Below are positions 42,071 through 51,155 of a stretch of 64,000 nucleotides of DNA, in pieces. The notes below the pieces were generated by a model that searched no databases, was not told where the DNA came from, and saw nothing but the letters and a program-made list of their open reading frames with translations. Source of the stretch: Bacteroidota bacterium (GTDB lineage Bacteria; Bacteroidota; Bacteroidia; Chitinophagales; Chitinophagaceae); the NCBI GenBank assembly GCA_005882315.1, contig VBAR01000001.1:1871736-1935735 (forward strand), given 5' to 3'. Numbering within the stretch: position 1 is the stretch's first letter; every line of letters begins with the position of its first letter. Made by a program: the position numbers and the translations under genes.

Positions 42071-42493
42071 CTAAGCTTGTTTTACATGATCGGTTTTCTC
42101 AATAGTAATATTATTGGTGAGCAGCAAGACGCAATCCGTTAATGCTTCAATGGTATGATCAACCAGTTGATGAAAGGCTATTACCTGGTGGGGCAGCATA
42201 TCCACACTTCCGTCAGGAATACTCACTTTTATTATACCTTCAATTACCTGTATAGTAAAAATGCCATCAACAAGATTATCTTTCAAAACTGCTTTAGCAT
42301 GTAAACACACTAATACCATCGTCATGCTACTTGTTTTATATACAGTAATGGCATTACGATCGTTTTTCTGCCATGCTTCTTCATCCATTAACTGGTGGAT
42401 AAACTCCGGGGTATTAATAAAAACATAAGGAGCATCTATTACACGATCCCCATCAGGGCGGCTGAGCGTTGCTTCATTTCGTTTATTTTCCAT
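42071..42493 (-). CDS. cupin-like protein
   Basis: A 140-residue protein with a single beta-barrel-like region: AITVYKTSSMTMVLVCLHAK, FTIQVIEGIIKVSIPDGSVD and QVIAFHQLVDHTIEALTDCV, reading as strands of a small cupin. The canonical metal His cluster (HxH..E) is not conserved; only scattered His residues exist. It is the first gene of an operon with the MidA-like methyltransferase (1-bp spacing). It might be a metal-free ligand-binding cupin; that is speculative. Confidence 0.65.
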   Translation of the reverse strand: MENKRNEATLSRPDGDRVIDAPYVFINTPEFIHQLMDEEAWQKNDRNAITVYKTSSMTMVLVCLHAKAVLKDNLVDGIFTIQVIEGIIKVSIPDGSVDMLPHQVIAFHQLVDHTIEALTDCVLLLTNNITIEKTDHVKQA

Positions 42494-42697
42494 AGTCCTT
42501 TTATGATAGCTTACGCAAGAACCATACTATAATCGTTTAGTATAAACTTTGTTTGAACCTTGTTTTCTATTTTGAATTGCCGCACAGTTTTTTATCTGCT
42601 GGTTTATTAATAGATTTATAGGCTTAAACCACCTATTTACTAAAATGTATATGAGAGCATTAAATAATTAAGTTCACATCTTTTTTTAAAAAAATTA

Positions 42698-43948
42698 ATG
42701 GATACGACAAACACGGTTACTCAAAATAAATTTACAAGTTACCAGGTGCTGGTAATTTTGTTGTTAGCTTTTACGCAGTTTACGGTAGTACTTGATTTTA
42801 TGGTCATGTCACCACTTGGTGATATGCTGATGAAATCAATGTCGCTTACTACCAGCCAATTTGGTTTTGCAGTATCAGCTTATGCATTCAGCGCAGGCAT
42901 TTCCGGTTTATTAACAGCAGGTTTTGCGGACAGGTTCGACCGGAAAAAATTATTACTGTTCTTTTATGTCGGGTTTATTTTAGGCACATTATGCTGTGGA
43001 TTAGCCAACACTTATTTTTTGTTGATAGCAGCAAGGATCATCACCGGTTTGTTTGGTGGAGTCATTGGTTCTATTTCAATGGCGATAATAGCTGATATCT
43101 TTCCTTTGAAGCAGCGGGGAAGGGCAATGGGTTTTATACAAATGGGTTTTGGAGCAAGCCAGGTATTGGGCATTCCTATCAGCTTGTTCATTGCTAATCA
43201 CTGGGGTTGGCAATCACCATTTTTTATGATCGTAGGTTTAGCTATCATCATCTGGTTGACAGTAATGCTGAAACTGCGTCCTGTTGCTGAACACCTGGAG
43301 TTAATATCCGAGAAAACCGCTATCAAGCATTTATGGCATACCATTAAAAACCGTGATTACCGAATGGGTTTTTTATTAACCGCCTTATTATCGCTGGGTG
43401 GCTTTATGATGATGCCATGGGGCAGTGCTTTTGCCGTAAATAATCTTCGACTTTCCTATGCGCAATTACCACTTCTTTTCATGGTTGGTGGTGTCGCATC
43501 TCTTTTCATCATGCCATTAGTGGGAAGATTGAGTGATAAAATAGATAAAGTAAAAATATTTACTGCAGCGGCTTTGCTGATGATAGTAGTTGTAGTTGTG
43601 TACACAAATCTGAAACCTGTTGCTTTCGGAATAGTTATCATGATGAATATACTGATGATGATAGGTATCATGAGCCGCATAGTTCCTGCAATGGCATTGG
43701 TGTCTGCTTTACCACAAATGCAGGATCGGGGTGCATTTATGAGTATCAATTCATCATTACAACAAATTGCAGGAGGTATAGCAGCAGGGATAGGCGGAAT
43801 GATCGTTGTTCAGAAAACGAAAACAAGCCCTTTAGAGCATTATGATACGCTGGGATATGTGATCGTTATCCTGATCATTGCAAATATTATTATGATGTAT
43901 CGTGTAAGTAATATGGTGAAAGCAAGACAACACATAGCTAAAGCTTGA
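42698..43948 (+). CDS. major facilitator superfamily transporter
   Basis: A 416-residue transporter with 12 membrane helices. The loop 2-3 motif is GFADRFDRKKLLLFF (a variant of GxxxDRxGRR). Helix 4 includes the R-x-I-x-G-x-x-G type motif (RIITGLFGGVIGS), and helix 5 has GFGASQVLGIPI. The family is the DHA1 drug/sugar-efflux type; the substrate is unknown. It starts with an N-terminal polar stretch and is followed by a VOC family protein 37 bp downstream on the same strand. Confidence 0.88.
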   Translation: MDTTNTVTQNKFTSYQVLVILLLAFTQFTVVLDFMVMSPLGDMLMKSMSLTTSQFGFAVSAYAFSAGISGLLTAGFADRFDRKKLLLFFYVGFILGTLCCGLANTYFLLIAARIITGLFGGVIGSISMAIIADIFPLKQRGRAMGFIQMGFGASQVLGIPISLFIANHWGWQSPFFMIVGLAIIIWLTVMLKLRPVAEHLELISEKTAIKHLWHTIKNRDYRMGFLLTALLSLGGFMMMPWGSAFAVNNLRLSYAQLPLLFMVGGVASLFIMPLVGRLSDKIDKVKIFTAAALLMIVVVVVYTNLKPVAFGIVIMMNILMMIGIMSRIVPAMALVSALPQMQDRGAFMSINSSLQQIAGGIAAGIGGMIVVQKTKTSPLEHYDTLGYVIVILIIANIIMMYRVSNMVKARQHIAKA

Positions 43949-43985
43949 TCTGACGGGTTGATTAATTTTTATATAAACTATTAAA

Positions 43986-44369
43986 ATGAACATCAGTGAA
44001 AACTGCCTTAACTGGTTCGAGATACCAGTTGAAAATATGGATCGGGCAAAACAGTTTTACCAGAGAATTTTCGGTATTGAAATGAATGAGCAAACAATTA
44101 TGGGAATGCAGATGACTTTTTTCCCTTCAGAACATGGCAATGGAAAAGTAGGTGGCGCCCTGGTGAAAAGTGATTTACATAAATCAAATACTGAAGGAGT
44201 TCTGGTCTATTTAAATGCAAACCCTGATGTGTCATTAGTACTGGAAAGAATTGAAGAGGAGGGAGGGGTTGTACTGATGTATAAAACCATGCTGACTCCT
44301 GGTGCAGGATTTGTAGCAACATTTCTTGATACAGAGGGTAATCGAATAGCCCTTCATTCATCTTATTAA
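43986..44369 (+). CDS. VOC (glyoxalase-like) family protein
   Basis: A 127-residue protein with the paired betaalphabetabetabeta modules of the vicinal oxygen chelate fold: NWFEIPVENMDRAKQFYQRI, FGIEMNEQTIMGMQM, and a second half GVLVYLNANPDVSLVLERIE, ending FVATFLDTEGNRIALHS. The Glu of the last strand is replaced by Arg/Ile, so one of the usual metal ligands is missing. It lies 37 bp after the MFS gene and may be co-transcribed. Function unknown. Confidence 0.85.
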   Translation: MNISENCLNWFEIPVENMDRAKQFYQRIFGIEMNEQTIMGMQMTFFPSEHGNGKVGGALVKSDLHKSNTEGVLVYLNANPDVSLVLERIEEEGGVVLMYKTMLTPGAGFVATFLDTEGNRIALHSSY

Positions 44370-44464
44370 TGAAGGAGGCAAAGGACAAAGCATTATATAC
44401 ATTCGGAATATGGGAATGGAGACGAAGTAAAATGTAAGTCTGAACTTTATATGATTTCCCGCAT

Positions 44465-44502
44465 AAAAAATGAGATCAACACAGAAATGGTCTCATTTTT
44501 AT
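44465..44502 (+). terminator. rho-independent terminator after the VOC gene
   Basis: AATGAGA (44469-44475) pairs with TCTCATT (44491-44497), with an A-run before and T-run after. It is about 95 bp beyond the stop of the VOC gene. Confidence 0.7.
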
Positions 44503-44550
44503 TTAAAATAATAGCCCAACTTTGAGTAAACAATTTTAAAACAGATAATC

Positions 44551-44814
44551 ATGACAACTAAAAAAGAAAGTTTCAGTATTAACGGAGAAGAATTGCTGAA
44601 CAAGGTGAAAGAATTGGTTAAAGAAGGAAATATCAGGAAGATCAGTATTCATGATAAAGAGGGAAAAGAACTGTTGAGTTTTCCTTTGACTATCGGAGTA
44701 GTAGGGGTTTTATTTGCGCCGGTGCTTGCCGCAGTTGGAGCACTTGCCGCATTGATCGGCGAGTGTAAATTGACAGTAGAAAGAGAAGAGAAACCAGGGC
44801 CGGATAATAAATAA
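44551..44814 (+). CDS. DUF4342 protein
   Basis: An 87-residue protein: a polar N-terminal helix (EELLNKVKELVKEGNIRKIS), a beta pair (IHDKEGKELLSFPLT), a hydrophobic helix (IGVVGVLFAPVLAAVGALAA), and a charged tail. This order and the E-x-L-x-x-x-V-K-E-L-V-K-E-G-N start match the DUF4342 family. It is probably a peripheral or single-pass membrane protein; function unknown. It is 10 bp from the next gene, so the two may be co-transcribed. Confidence 0.75.
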   Translation: MTTKKESFSINGEELLNKVKELVKEGNIRKISIHDKEGKELLSFPLTIGVVGVLFAPVLAAVGALAALIGECKLTVEREEKPGPDNK

Positions 44815-44824
44815 AAAATTCTTC

Positions 44825-45091
44825 ATGCTATACATGATCATTGAACGGTTTCATGCAGACAAGGTAAAAGAATTATATCAACGGTTTGATGAAAAAGGGA
44901 GAATGATGCCGGAAGGAGTGGAGTATGTAAATAGCTGGATAAATGAAGACGTTACTGTTTGTTACCAGGTGATGGAAGCCACTTCAATAACCCAACTTCA
45001 TGAATGGATCGCTAAATGGGATGACCTTGTTGATTTTGAAATAATTCCTGTAATCAGTTCTGCTGAGGTCAAGAAGCGACTGGTGAAGTGA
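44825..45091 (+). CDS. DUF3303 protein
   Basis: An 88-residue single-domain protein with the DUF3303 pattern: MLYMIIERFHADKVKELYQR, GRMMPEGVEYVNSWINEDVT, VCYQVMEATSITQLHEWIAK, WDDLVDFEIIPVISSAE. The fold is expected to be a small dimeric alpha/beta barrel. No function is established. It starts 10 bp after the DUF4342 gene. Confidence 0.8.
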   Translation: MLYMIIERFHADKVKELYQRFDEKGRMMPEGVEYVNSWINEDVTVCYQVMEATSITQLHEWIAKWDDLVDFEIIPVISSAEVKKRLVK

Positions 45092-45110
45092 CGTTTTTTA
45101 TTGCAGTGCA

Positions 45111-45578
45111 TTACTGTCTCGTCCATGTTTTCGTTACAGTTGCCGGCTGGCCGTTTGAAAGAGTGTAGTCTCTTGTTGTTTTGAATTCAATATTGCTCAT
45201 TGCAATAAATTTTTCCAGTTCTATTCCTGTAGCAGGAGAATAAAATTGCAAGTGTTGTGTATTTATTACGTGCCATGAACCCGATTCAGTAGTTGTGCAA
45301 TTCAGTTTAAATGTTCCGGTATTATCAACCATAAAAGAATAAAGATTATCTTTCTGACAGGCTGACCATGCAGCATAAATATCGGTTTCAGCTATCCCAT
45401 CACTATTCCAGTCATTCAATACGTCAGAACTTACTGCTGTAATTTTCCAGGTGCCGATTACTTGTGCATTGGAATATCCCTGCGGATCATCATTGGCTTC
45501 AGTCTTTAAATGATCGCTACAGGCAAATAGCAGGATAGTTGCACTAAAAGCAATGAGTATGAAAAAAATTTTTGACAC
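45111..45578 (-). CDS. lipocalin-like lipoprotein
   Basis: A 155-residue protein with a lipoprotein signal peptide (ILLFAC, about Cys20). The mature domain begins AQVIGTWKITAVSSDVLNDW, a typical start of lipocalin-like domains (G-x-W near the first strand), and has a CQKDNLYSFMVDNTGTFKLN strand pair, GSWHVINTQHLQFYSP and a YTLSNGQPATVTKTWTRQ end. These domains form small barrels that may bind hydrophobic ligands. It is isolated and its role unknown. Confidence 0.75.
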   Translation of the reverse strand: MSKIFFILIAFSATILLFACSDHLKTEANDDPQGYSNAQVIGTWKITAVSSDVLNDWNSDGIAETDIYAAWSACQKDNLYSFMVDNTGTFKLNCTTTESGSWHVINTQHLQFYSPATGIELEKFIAMSNIEFKTTRDYTLSNGQPATVTKTWTRQ

Positions 45579-45638
45579 AGCCTGTAGTTAATAGAATAAG
45601 GTTGGGCAAATTTAAGACTTCCTTCCCTCGAATCAAAA

Positions 45639-46685
45639 CTATACTGCCGGTTCCTGCTGACTCAGGCAATGAAAACTTCCCAGCCCCCAGATAATTTCCG
45701 TAGAATCAATGCCTATGGTCTCTCTTCCGGGGAAACAGTCAGAAATGATCTGTAATGCCTTGTCATCTTTAGCACAATTGAAAATCGGGACAATTACGTA
45801 TTTGTTGCAGATATAAAAATTGGCATAGCTGCAGGGCAGACGTTGACCATCATATTCAAGATGATCAGGCATAGGTAGCTCAACAATATTCAGTTGTTTG
45901 CCATTCAGCAAACGCATTGCTTTAAGCTGCTTTAGATTTGTTTCTAGTAATGCATGGTTTTCGTCGTTCTTATTTTCTTCTATGACAGTGATCACTGAGT
46001 CTTCATTTATAAAGCGGACCGTATCATCAATATGCCCATCAGTGTCATCACCAATAATGCCTTCATCCACCCAAAGCACTTGCTCCTGTCCATAAAAATT
46101 GCATAGATACTCTTCAATCTGTTTCTGAGTGAGGTGTGGGTTGCGGTTAGGATTCAATAAACAGGCAGTTGAAGTCATAACAGTTCCGTTGCCATTAAAC
46201 TCCACACTGCCACCTTCCATAACGATACCGGGATTATAAACAGGTATTTTATAATGCTTCGCAATTTTTGTAGGTATCACATCATCCAGATCGCAGGGAA
46301 GATATTTACCACCCCATGCATTATAATTCCAGTCAACAATTACTTTTTGGTTTTTTGCTGCTGGATTTATTAAAAATGCAGGGCCATGATCACGGCACCA
46401 TGCATCATTAGTTGGGTTAAAAAAAAAGTTCACCTGTGAAAGATCAACATCTTCTTTTTGCAAACAACTAATTGCAAAGGCTTTCATCGCTTCATCATTC
46501 ACATTGATATTTACTTTCTCACTTTGCGCCAGGTATTTTATAAACCGGCTGTAAAAAGGAAAGATCGTATGGATTTTTCCCGGCCATGATGCTTCTTTAT
46601 GCGGCCAGCTTAACCAGGTGGCATCATGAGCAGCAAATTCAGCAGGAAAATAGTAACCGAGTTGTTTAGGGGTAAAATGTGTCAT
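45639..46685 (-). CDS. aguA: agmatine deiminase
   Basis: A 348-residue guanidino-group-modifying enzyme that converts agmatine to N-carbamoylputrescine and ammonia. The family motifs are visible: MPAEFAAHDATWLSWPH-type start (here FPAEFAAHDATWLSWPHKEA), NDAWCRDHGPAFLI, VMEGGSVEFNGNGTVMTS, GDDTDGHIDDTVRF, and the catalytic Cys340 in GSFHCLSQQ near the C-terminus. Its start overlaps the stop of aguB by one base (TAATG), so the pair is translationally coupled. An arginine decarboxylase is not in the window. Confidence 0.95.
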   Translation of the reverse strand: MTHFTPKQLGYYFPAEFAAHDATWLSWPHKEASWPGKIHTIFPFYSRFIKYLAQSEKVNINVNDEAMKAFAISCLQKEDVDLSQVNFFFNPTNDAWCRDHGPAFLINPAAKNQKVIVDWNYNAWGGKYLPCDLDDVIPTKIAKHYKIPVYNPGIVMEGGSVEFNGNGTVMTSTACLLNPNRNPHLTQKQIEEYLCNFYGQEQVLWVDEGIIGDDTDGHIDDTVRFINEDSVITVIEENKNDENHALLETNLKQLKAMRLLNGKQLNIVELPMPDHLEYDGQRLPCSYANFYICNKYVIVPIFNCAKDDKALQIISDCFPGRETIGIDSTEIIWGLGSFHCLSQQEPAV

Positions 46686-47560
46686 TAATCTTCGTCTATG
46701 AATCTTTTTGTAATAGGTTGATAAGAATCTATTCTTCGGTCACGCATAAAAGGCCAGTGTGTTCTGTAACTGTCGGTTTTATCAGTATCAATTTCGACAA
46801 CAGCCACTTCTTCGTTGTCGTGAGATGCTTTATAAATTAAACTGCCAAATGGATTTGAAACAAATGAACCACCCCAGAATTTCATTGCACCGTTTTGTTC
46901 AAGTCCAACACGGTTCACACTTACAACATGCACAGCATTTGCAACAGAATGGCTACGCTGAATGGTTTGCCATGCGTTGTATTGTTCAGTATTGGTTGCT
47001 TCATCCTGTGAAGTAGCCCAGCCAATAGCAGTCGGGTAAAATAAAATTTCAGCTCCCATTAGCGAAGTAATCCTTGCAGCTTCAGGGTACCACTGATCCC
47101 AGCAGATAAGCACACCAAATTTTGCATATTTTGTTTCAAAAATTTTATAACCTAAATCGCCGGGAGTGAAATAAAATTTTTCATAATACGCCGGGTCATC
47201 GGGTATATGCATTTTACGGTATTTACCAAGATAATTACCGTCGGCATCCAGTACTGCTGTTGTATTGTGATAAATACCCTGTGTTCTTTTTTCAAACAAA
47301 GAAGCTATGATAACTACATTTAGATCTTTTGCGAGTTTGCTCAAAGCATCTGTTGAAGGGCCCGGAATTGCCTCTGCCAATTTGAAATTCTCATAATCTT
47401 CCACATCACAGAAGTACAAAGAAGTAAATAACTCCTGCAGGCAGATGATCTGTGCACCTTTGGCAGCAGCTTCTTTCGTTTTCTCCATTGCTTTCTGCAG
47501 GTTCGCCTCTTTATTGTTTGTGCAGCTCATCTGCACCAGTCCTATTTTTACTTTTGACAT
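46685..47560 (-). CDS. aguB: N-carbamoylputrescine amidase
   Basis: A 291-residue nitrilase-superfamily enzyme with the Glu43-Lys116-Cys153 triad (LQELFTSLYF; KYRKMHIP; VLICWDQWYPEAAR). It hydrolyses N-carbamoylputrescine to putrescine, CO2 and ammonia, completing the agmatine route with the downstream aguA. The N-terminus KIGLVQMSCT is typical. A terminator hairpin of the upstream ilv operon separates it from ilvA; it presumably has its own promoter in the 75-bp gap. Confidence 0.95.
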   Translation of the reverse strand: MSKVKIGLVQMSCTNNKEANLQKAMEKTKEAAAKGAQIICLQELFTSLYFCDVEDYENFKLAEAIPGPSTDALSKLAKDLNVVIIASLFEKRTQGIYHNTTAVLDADGNYLGKYRKMHIPDDPAYYEKFYFTPGDLGYKIFETKYAKFGVLICWDQWYPEAARITSLMGAEILFYPTAIGWATSQDEATNTEQYNAWQTIQRSHSVANAVHVVSVNRVGLEQNGAMKFWGGSFVSNPFGSLIYKASHDNEEVAVVEIDTDKTDSYRTHWPFMRDRRIDSYQPITKRFIDED

Positions 47561-47570
47561 TGGTCTTCTT

Positions 47571-47603
47571 TTTAAATAAAAATGCTCCGTAAAATCCGGA
47601 GCA
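47571..47603 (-). terminator. terminator of the ilv operon
   Basis: On the minus strand TGCTCCG pairs with CGGAGCA around a seven-base loop, then TTTTTATTTA. It starts 33 bp after the ilvA stop and marks the end of the branched-chain operon. Confidence 0.85.
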
Positions 47604-47635
47604 AAGTAACTAAAAAAAGAGGTACTAAACTTTGT

Positions 47636-48889
47636 CTAAACAAGGTAACTAAATAAAGTATTATCCTTGCTCAACTCATTATAACCGATATGGTATTTGT
47701 TCAGGTTGTTTAATAGTGCATCATAATCTTCCCGGCTTTGTAATTCAATGCCCACTAATGCAGGGCCAGCTTCTTTATTATTCTTCTGCATGTATTCAAA
47801 ACGGGTGATATCATCAGTAGGACCAAGTACATTATTTACAAATTCTTTCAAAGCACCGGGTCGTTGTGCGAAATTGATAAGAAAATAATGTTTGAGGCCT
47901 TCGTATTGAAGGCTTCTTTCTTTTATCTCCTGCATCCTGTCAATATCATTGTTGCTGCCGCTTACAATACAAACAACATTCTTTCCTTTTATTTCATCTG
48001 CATAATCATCCAGTGCTGCAATTGATAATGCACCAGCTGGTTCAACAACGATTGCGTCTTCATTATACAATTTCAAAATCGTTGAACAAACTTTTCCTTC
48101 CGGGACGAGATGCATATCGTCCAGCACCTCTTTACAAATAGAAAAAGTTAAATCACCGACTCTTTTCACAGCGGCACCGTCAACAAACCGGTCAATGCTT
48201 TCGAGTGTAACGGGGTAACCATTCTTTAAAGCTTCGAACATGGCAGGGGCGCCTTCAGGTTCTAGTCCAACAATTTTTGTTTTGGGGGAATAGGTCTTAA
48301 AATAGGAGCCAACACCAGAACTTAAACCACCACCGCCAACGGGTATAAAGAGAAAGTCAATTTCAGATTGGTCTTCCAGAATTTCAACACCTACTGTTCC
48401 CTGCCCTTCAATGATTTTATAATCATCAAAAGGAGGGATAAAAGTCATGTAATTTTCTTCTGTATATTTTTTCGCGGCAGTAGCACAATCATCATACGTG
48501 TCGCCTACCAATTTCACTTCGATAAAATCCTCACCAAACATTTTCGTCTGTTTGATTTTTTGATTAGGCGTAATCACTGGCATGAACACAACACCTTTTG
48601 TATTTAGTTTTTTACAACTATATGCAAAACCCTGCGCATGATTACCGGCACTGGCGCAAACAACACCTTTCTGCAATTGTTCTTTCGGCAAGCTGCTCAT
48701 CATATTATAAGCGCCACGCAGTTTGTAGCTACGCACTACCTGGAGATCTTCTCTTTTCAAATAAATATTACAATCATATTTCCTGGAAAGATTATGATTG
48801 AATTGCAGTGGAGTTCTGTTCACAATTTTTTTCAATCGTAAAGCAGCCCCTGTGAAGTCCAGTAATATGTTTTGTGTTGATGTGCTCAT
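47636..48889 (-). CDS. ilvA: threonine ammonia-lyase (threonine deaminase)
   Basis: A 417-residue PLP enzyme converting threonine to 2-oxobutanoate, the first step to isoleucine. The PLP lysine is Lys56 in VRSYKLRGAYN; the phosphate loop is in PVGGGGLSSG (about 190). Residues about 330-417 form one ACT-like regulatory domain (GLKHYFLINFAQRPGALKEF), shorter than the paired ACT-like domains of E. coli IlvA. It is the last gene of the operon, 7 bp after ilvC. Allosteric control by isoleucine is expected from the domain but not shown. Confidence 0.95.
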   Translation of the reverse strand: MSTSTQNILLDFTGAALRLKKIVNRTPLQFNHNLSRKYDCNIYLKREDLQVVRSYKLRGAYNMMSSLPKEQLQKGVVCASAGNHAQGFAYSCKKLNTKGVVFMPVITPNQKIKQTKMFGEDFIEVKLVGDTYDDCATAAKKYTEENYMTFIPPFDDYKIIEGQGTVGVEILEDQSEIDFLFIPVGGGGLSSGVGSYFKTYSPKTKIVGLEPEGAPAMFEALKNGYPVTLESIDRFVDGAAVKRVGDLTFSICKEVLDDMHLVPEGKVCSTILKLYNEDAIVVEPAGALSIAALDDYADEIKGKNVVCIVSGSNNDIDRMQEIKERSLQYEGLKHYFLINFAQRPGALKEFVNNVLGPTDDITRFEYMQKNNKEAGPALVGIELQSREDYDALLNNLNKYHIGYNELSKDNTLFSYLV

Positions 48890-48896
48890 TGTTTTG

Positions 48897-50426
48897 TTAT
48901 GCTGGTTCTAGTTCTTTTACTTTTTTAGCAGGCTTACTTTCTTTTGCAGCAGAGCTGATTGATTTCATTTCTGTCATTGCAGCTCTCAGTACAGCACCCA
49001 CTTTCTCTACCGGGTGATTACGGATGATTTTATTTACTTCAATGATTTCACGGTTATCTACACCATTGTCTTTACCGTCATTGAAGTTGGTGCCAATTAC
49101 ATCTTTGTCGATTGTATGCATAAATTCTTTCAGCAATGGCTTTGCAGCATGATCAAATAAATAACAACCATATTCAGCTGTATCAGAAATTACACGGTTC
49201 ATCTCGTATAATTTTTTACGGGCAATTGTATTCGCAATAAGAGGAGTTTCATGCAGCGACTCGTAATAAGCGCTTTCATCTTTAATGCCTGCTTCTACCA
49301 TAGTTTCAAATGCAAGTTCAACGCCAGCTCTTACGAAAGCCACCATCAGTAATCCATTATCAAAAAATTCCTGGTCTGTAATTGGTGCATCAGTAACTTT
49401 TGTTTTTTCAAATGCTGTTTCACCAGTTGCTTTACGCCATGTGAATAAATTTTTATCGTCATTGGCCCAGTCTTCCATCATTGTTGATGAAAATACACCA
49501 CTCATAATATCATCCTGGTGTTTTTTAAATAAAGGGCTCAAAATATTTTTCAGTTCAGTAGACAATTCAAATGCTTTCAGCTTAGCCGGGTTACTTAAAC
49601 GGTCCATCATAGCTGTAACACCACCATGCTTCAATGCTTCAGTAATAGTTTCCCAGCCATATTGAATGAGTTTGGCAGCATAGGATGCATCAACACCTTT
49701 CTCTATCATTTTATCAAAACATAAAATAGAACCAGTTTGCAATACACCACACAGAATGGTTTGCTCACCCATCAAATCACTTTTTACTTCGGCAACAAAT
49801 GATGAACGCAATACACCAGCACGATGTCCGCCTGTTGCAACTGCATATGCTTTTGCCTGTACCAGTCCTTTTCCTTCGGGATCATTCTCCGGATGTACGG
49901 CTATCAATGTAGGTACACCAAAACCTCTTTTATATTCTTCACGAACTTCAGTACCGGGACATTTAGGTGCTACCATTATTACAGTAATGTCTTTTCTTAT
50001 CTGGGTTCCTTCTTCCACAATATTAAATCCGTGAGAGTAGGAGAGTGTTGCACCTTTTTTCATCAAAGGCATAATCGCTTTGATAACGGAAGTATGCTGT
50101 TTGTCCGGAGTTAAGTTCAATACTAAATCAGCCGATGGGATTAATTCTTCATATGCACCAACAGTAAATCCATTATCCGTTGCATTTTTCCACGATGCTC
50201 TTTTTTCAGCAATTGCTTCATTACGTAATGCATAAGCAATATCAAGACCCGAGTCTCTCATATTCAAACCCTGGTTTAAACCCTGCGCACCGCAACCAAC
50301 AATTACGATCTTTTTTCCTTTCAGCACATTTACACCATCAGCAAATTCGCTACGGTTCATAAATTCACAAACACCTAATTGATTTAATTGCTCACGAAGC
50401 GGTAAAGAGTTAAAATAGTTTGCCAT
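48897..50426 (-). CDS. ilvC: ketol-acid reductoisomerase (long, class II form)
   Basis: A 509-residue enzyme making 2,3-dihydroxy-3-methyl acids from acetolactate or acetohydroxybutyrate with NADPH and Mg2+. The Rossmann motif is [13 protein letters not shown] (GCGAQG at 44-49). The length and the double knotted C-terminal half ([10 protein letters not shown]-like [29 protein letters not shown] start) put it in the class II, enterobacterial-type group. The last 30 residues are a Lys/Ser/Ala-rich tail. It is 128 bp from ilvN, with an inverted repeat in the gap. Confidence 0.96.
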   Translation of the reverse strand: MANYFNSLPLREQLNQLGVCEFMNRSEFADGVNVLKGKKIVIVGCGAQGLNQGLNMRDSGLDIAYALRNEAIAEKRASWKNATDNGFTVGAYEELIPSADLVLNLTPDKQHTSVIKAIMPLMKKGATLSYSHGFNIVEEGTQIRKDITVIMVAPKCPGTEVREEYKRGFGVPTLIAVHPENDPEGKGLVQAKAYAVATGGHRAGVLRSSFVAEVKSDLMGEQTILCGVLQTGSILCFDKMIEKGVDASYAAKLIQYGWETITEALKHGGVTAMMDRLSNPAKLKAFELSTELKNILSPLFKKHQDDIMSGVFSSTMMEDWANDDKNLFTWRKATGETAFEKTKVTDAPITDQEFFDNGLLMVAFVRAGVELAFETMVEAGIKDESAYYESLHETPLIANTIARKKLYEMNRVISDTAEYGCYLFDHAAKPLLKEFMHTIDKDVIGTNFNDGKDNGVDNREIIEVNKIIRNHPVEKVGAVLRAAMTEMKSISSAAKESKPAKKVKELEPA

Positions 50427-50440
50427 CTTTATTTGTTTTT

Positions 50441-50556
50441 GACCCCCATCCCCTAAAGGGGAGTAAGGGCAGTTTAAAAATTATGATTTGTTTTAAATTT
50501 TACATATTTATAAAGTATGATTGACTTAAGTCACCCCTTTAGGGGGACAGGGGGTT
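50441..50556. repeat. MITE-like inverted repeat between ilvN and ilvC
   Basis: Left arm GACCCCCATCCCCTAAAGGG.. (50441-50464), an AT-rich centre of about 60 bp, right arm ..CCCTTTAGGGGGACAGGGGG (to 50556). The arms are inverted versions of one C-rich sequence, each with its own small palindrome CCCCTAAAGGGG. Such CCCCCTAAAGGGGG elements are known as spacer repeats in Bacteroidota. The right arm overlaps the ilvN stop codon. Confidence 0.75.
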
Positions 50557-51145
50557 ACATACTAAACACTTCCTGGTTCTTGTCTAAGAATTCGTTCTCA
50601 ATCACGGTTTCACCCGGTTCTTTGTATTCAAATGATTTTAATTTTTTATGGAATCCATCACTGTCTTTAATAATTGCCACTCTTGCGCTGCGAACGAATT
50701 CTATTAACCCATAAGGTTCTAATACTTTAATGAAAGCATCGGTTTCTTCACGCTGTCCACTAACTTCAAATACTGTATAATCTTTTCTTATCACAACCGC
50801 TTTAGCGCCGAATTGACTTAACAACCTTTCTACTTTTACTTCTTCAGCAATGATTTCAGTTGGCACTTTATATAAAGCCAATTCCATCCAGATAATTTCT
50901 TCATTGGTGTTATAATAGGCTTTTAATACCTCCACCTGTTTTTCGATCTGGCGGCAAAGCTTTCTTACCACATCTTCTATTTCATTGATTACGATAGTGA
51001 ACCGGTGCACACTATCTACTTCAGAAGGAGAAGTATTCAGGCTCTCAATATTTATCTTTCTTCTTGAAAAGATAATGGCGATACGGTTCAGTAAACCGAT
51101 CTGGTTTTCTGTATAAACCGTTATTGTATATTCCTGTTTGTTCAT
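50555..51145 (-). CDS. ilvN: acetolactate synthase small (regulatory) subunit
   Basis: I chose the ATG at 51145 (MNKQEYTITVYTENQIGLLN); an upstream in-frame ATG would lie inside ilvB. The 196-residue protein has an N-terminal ACT domain (about 5-75) for valine binding, with QIGLLNRIAIIFSRRKINIE and VHRFTIVINEIEDVVRKLCR. A C-terminal domain follows. It makes the catalytic subunit sensitive to branched-chain amino acids. It starts 10 bp after the ilvB stop. Confidence 0.93.
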   Translation of the reverse strand: MNKQEYTITVYTENQIGLLNRIAIIFSRRKINIESLNTSPSEVDSVHRFTIVINEIEDVVRKLCRQIEKQVEVLKAYYNTNEEIIWMELALYKVPTEIIAEEVKVERLLSQFGAKAVVIRKDYTVFEVSGQREETDAFIKVLEPYGLIEFVRSARVAIIKDSDGFHKKLKSFEYKEPGETVIENEFLDKNQEVFSM

Positions 51146-51155
51146 AATAATATTT

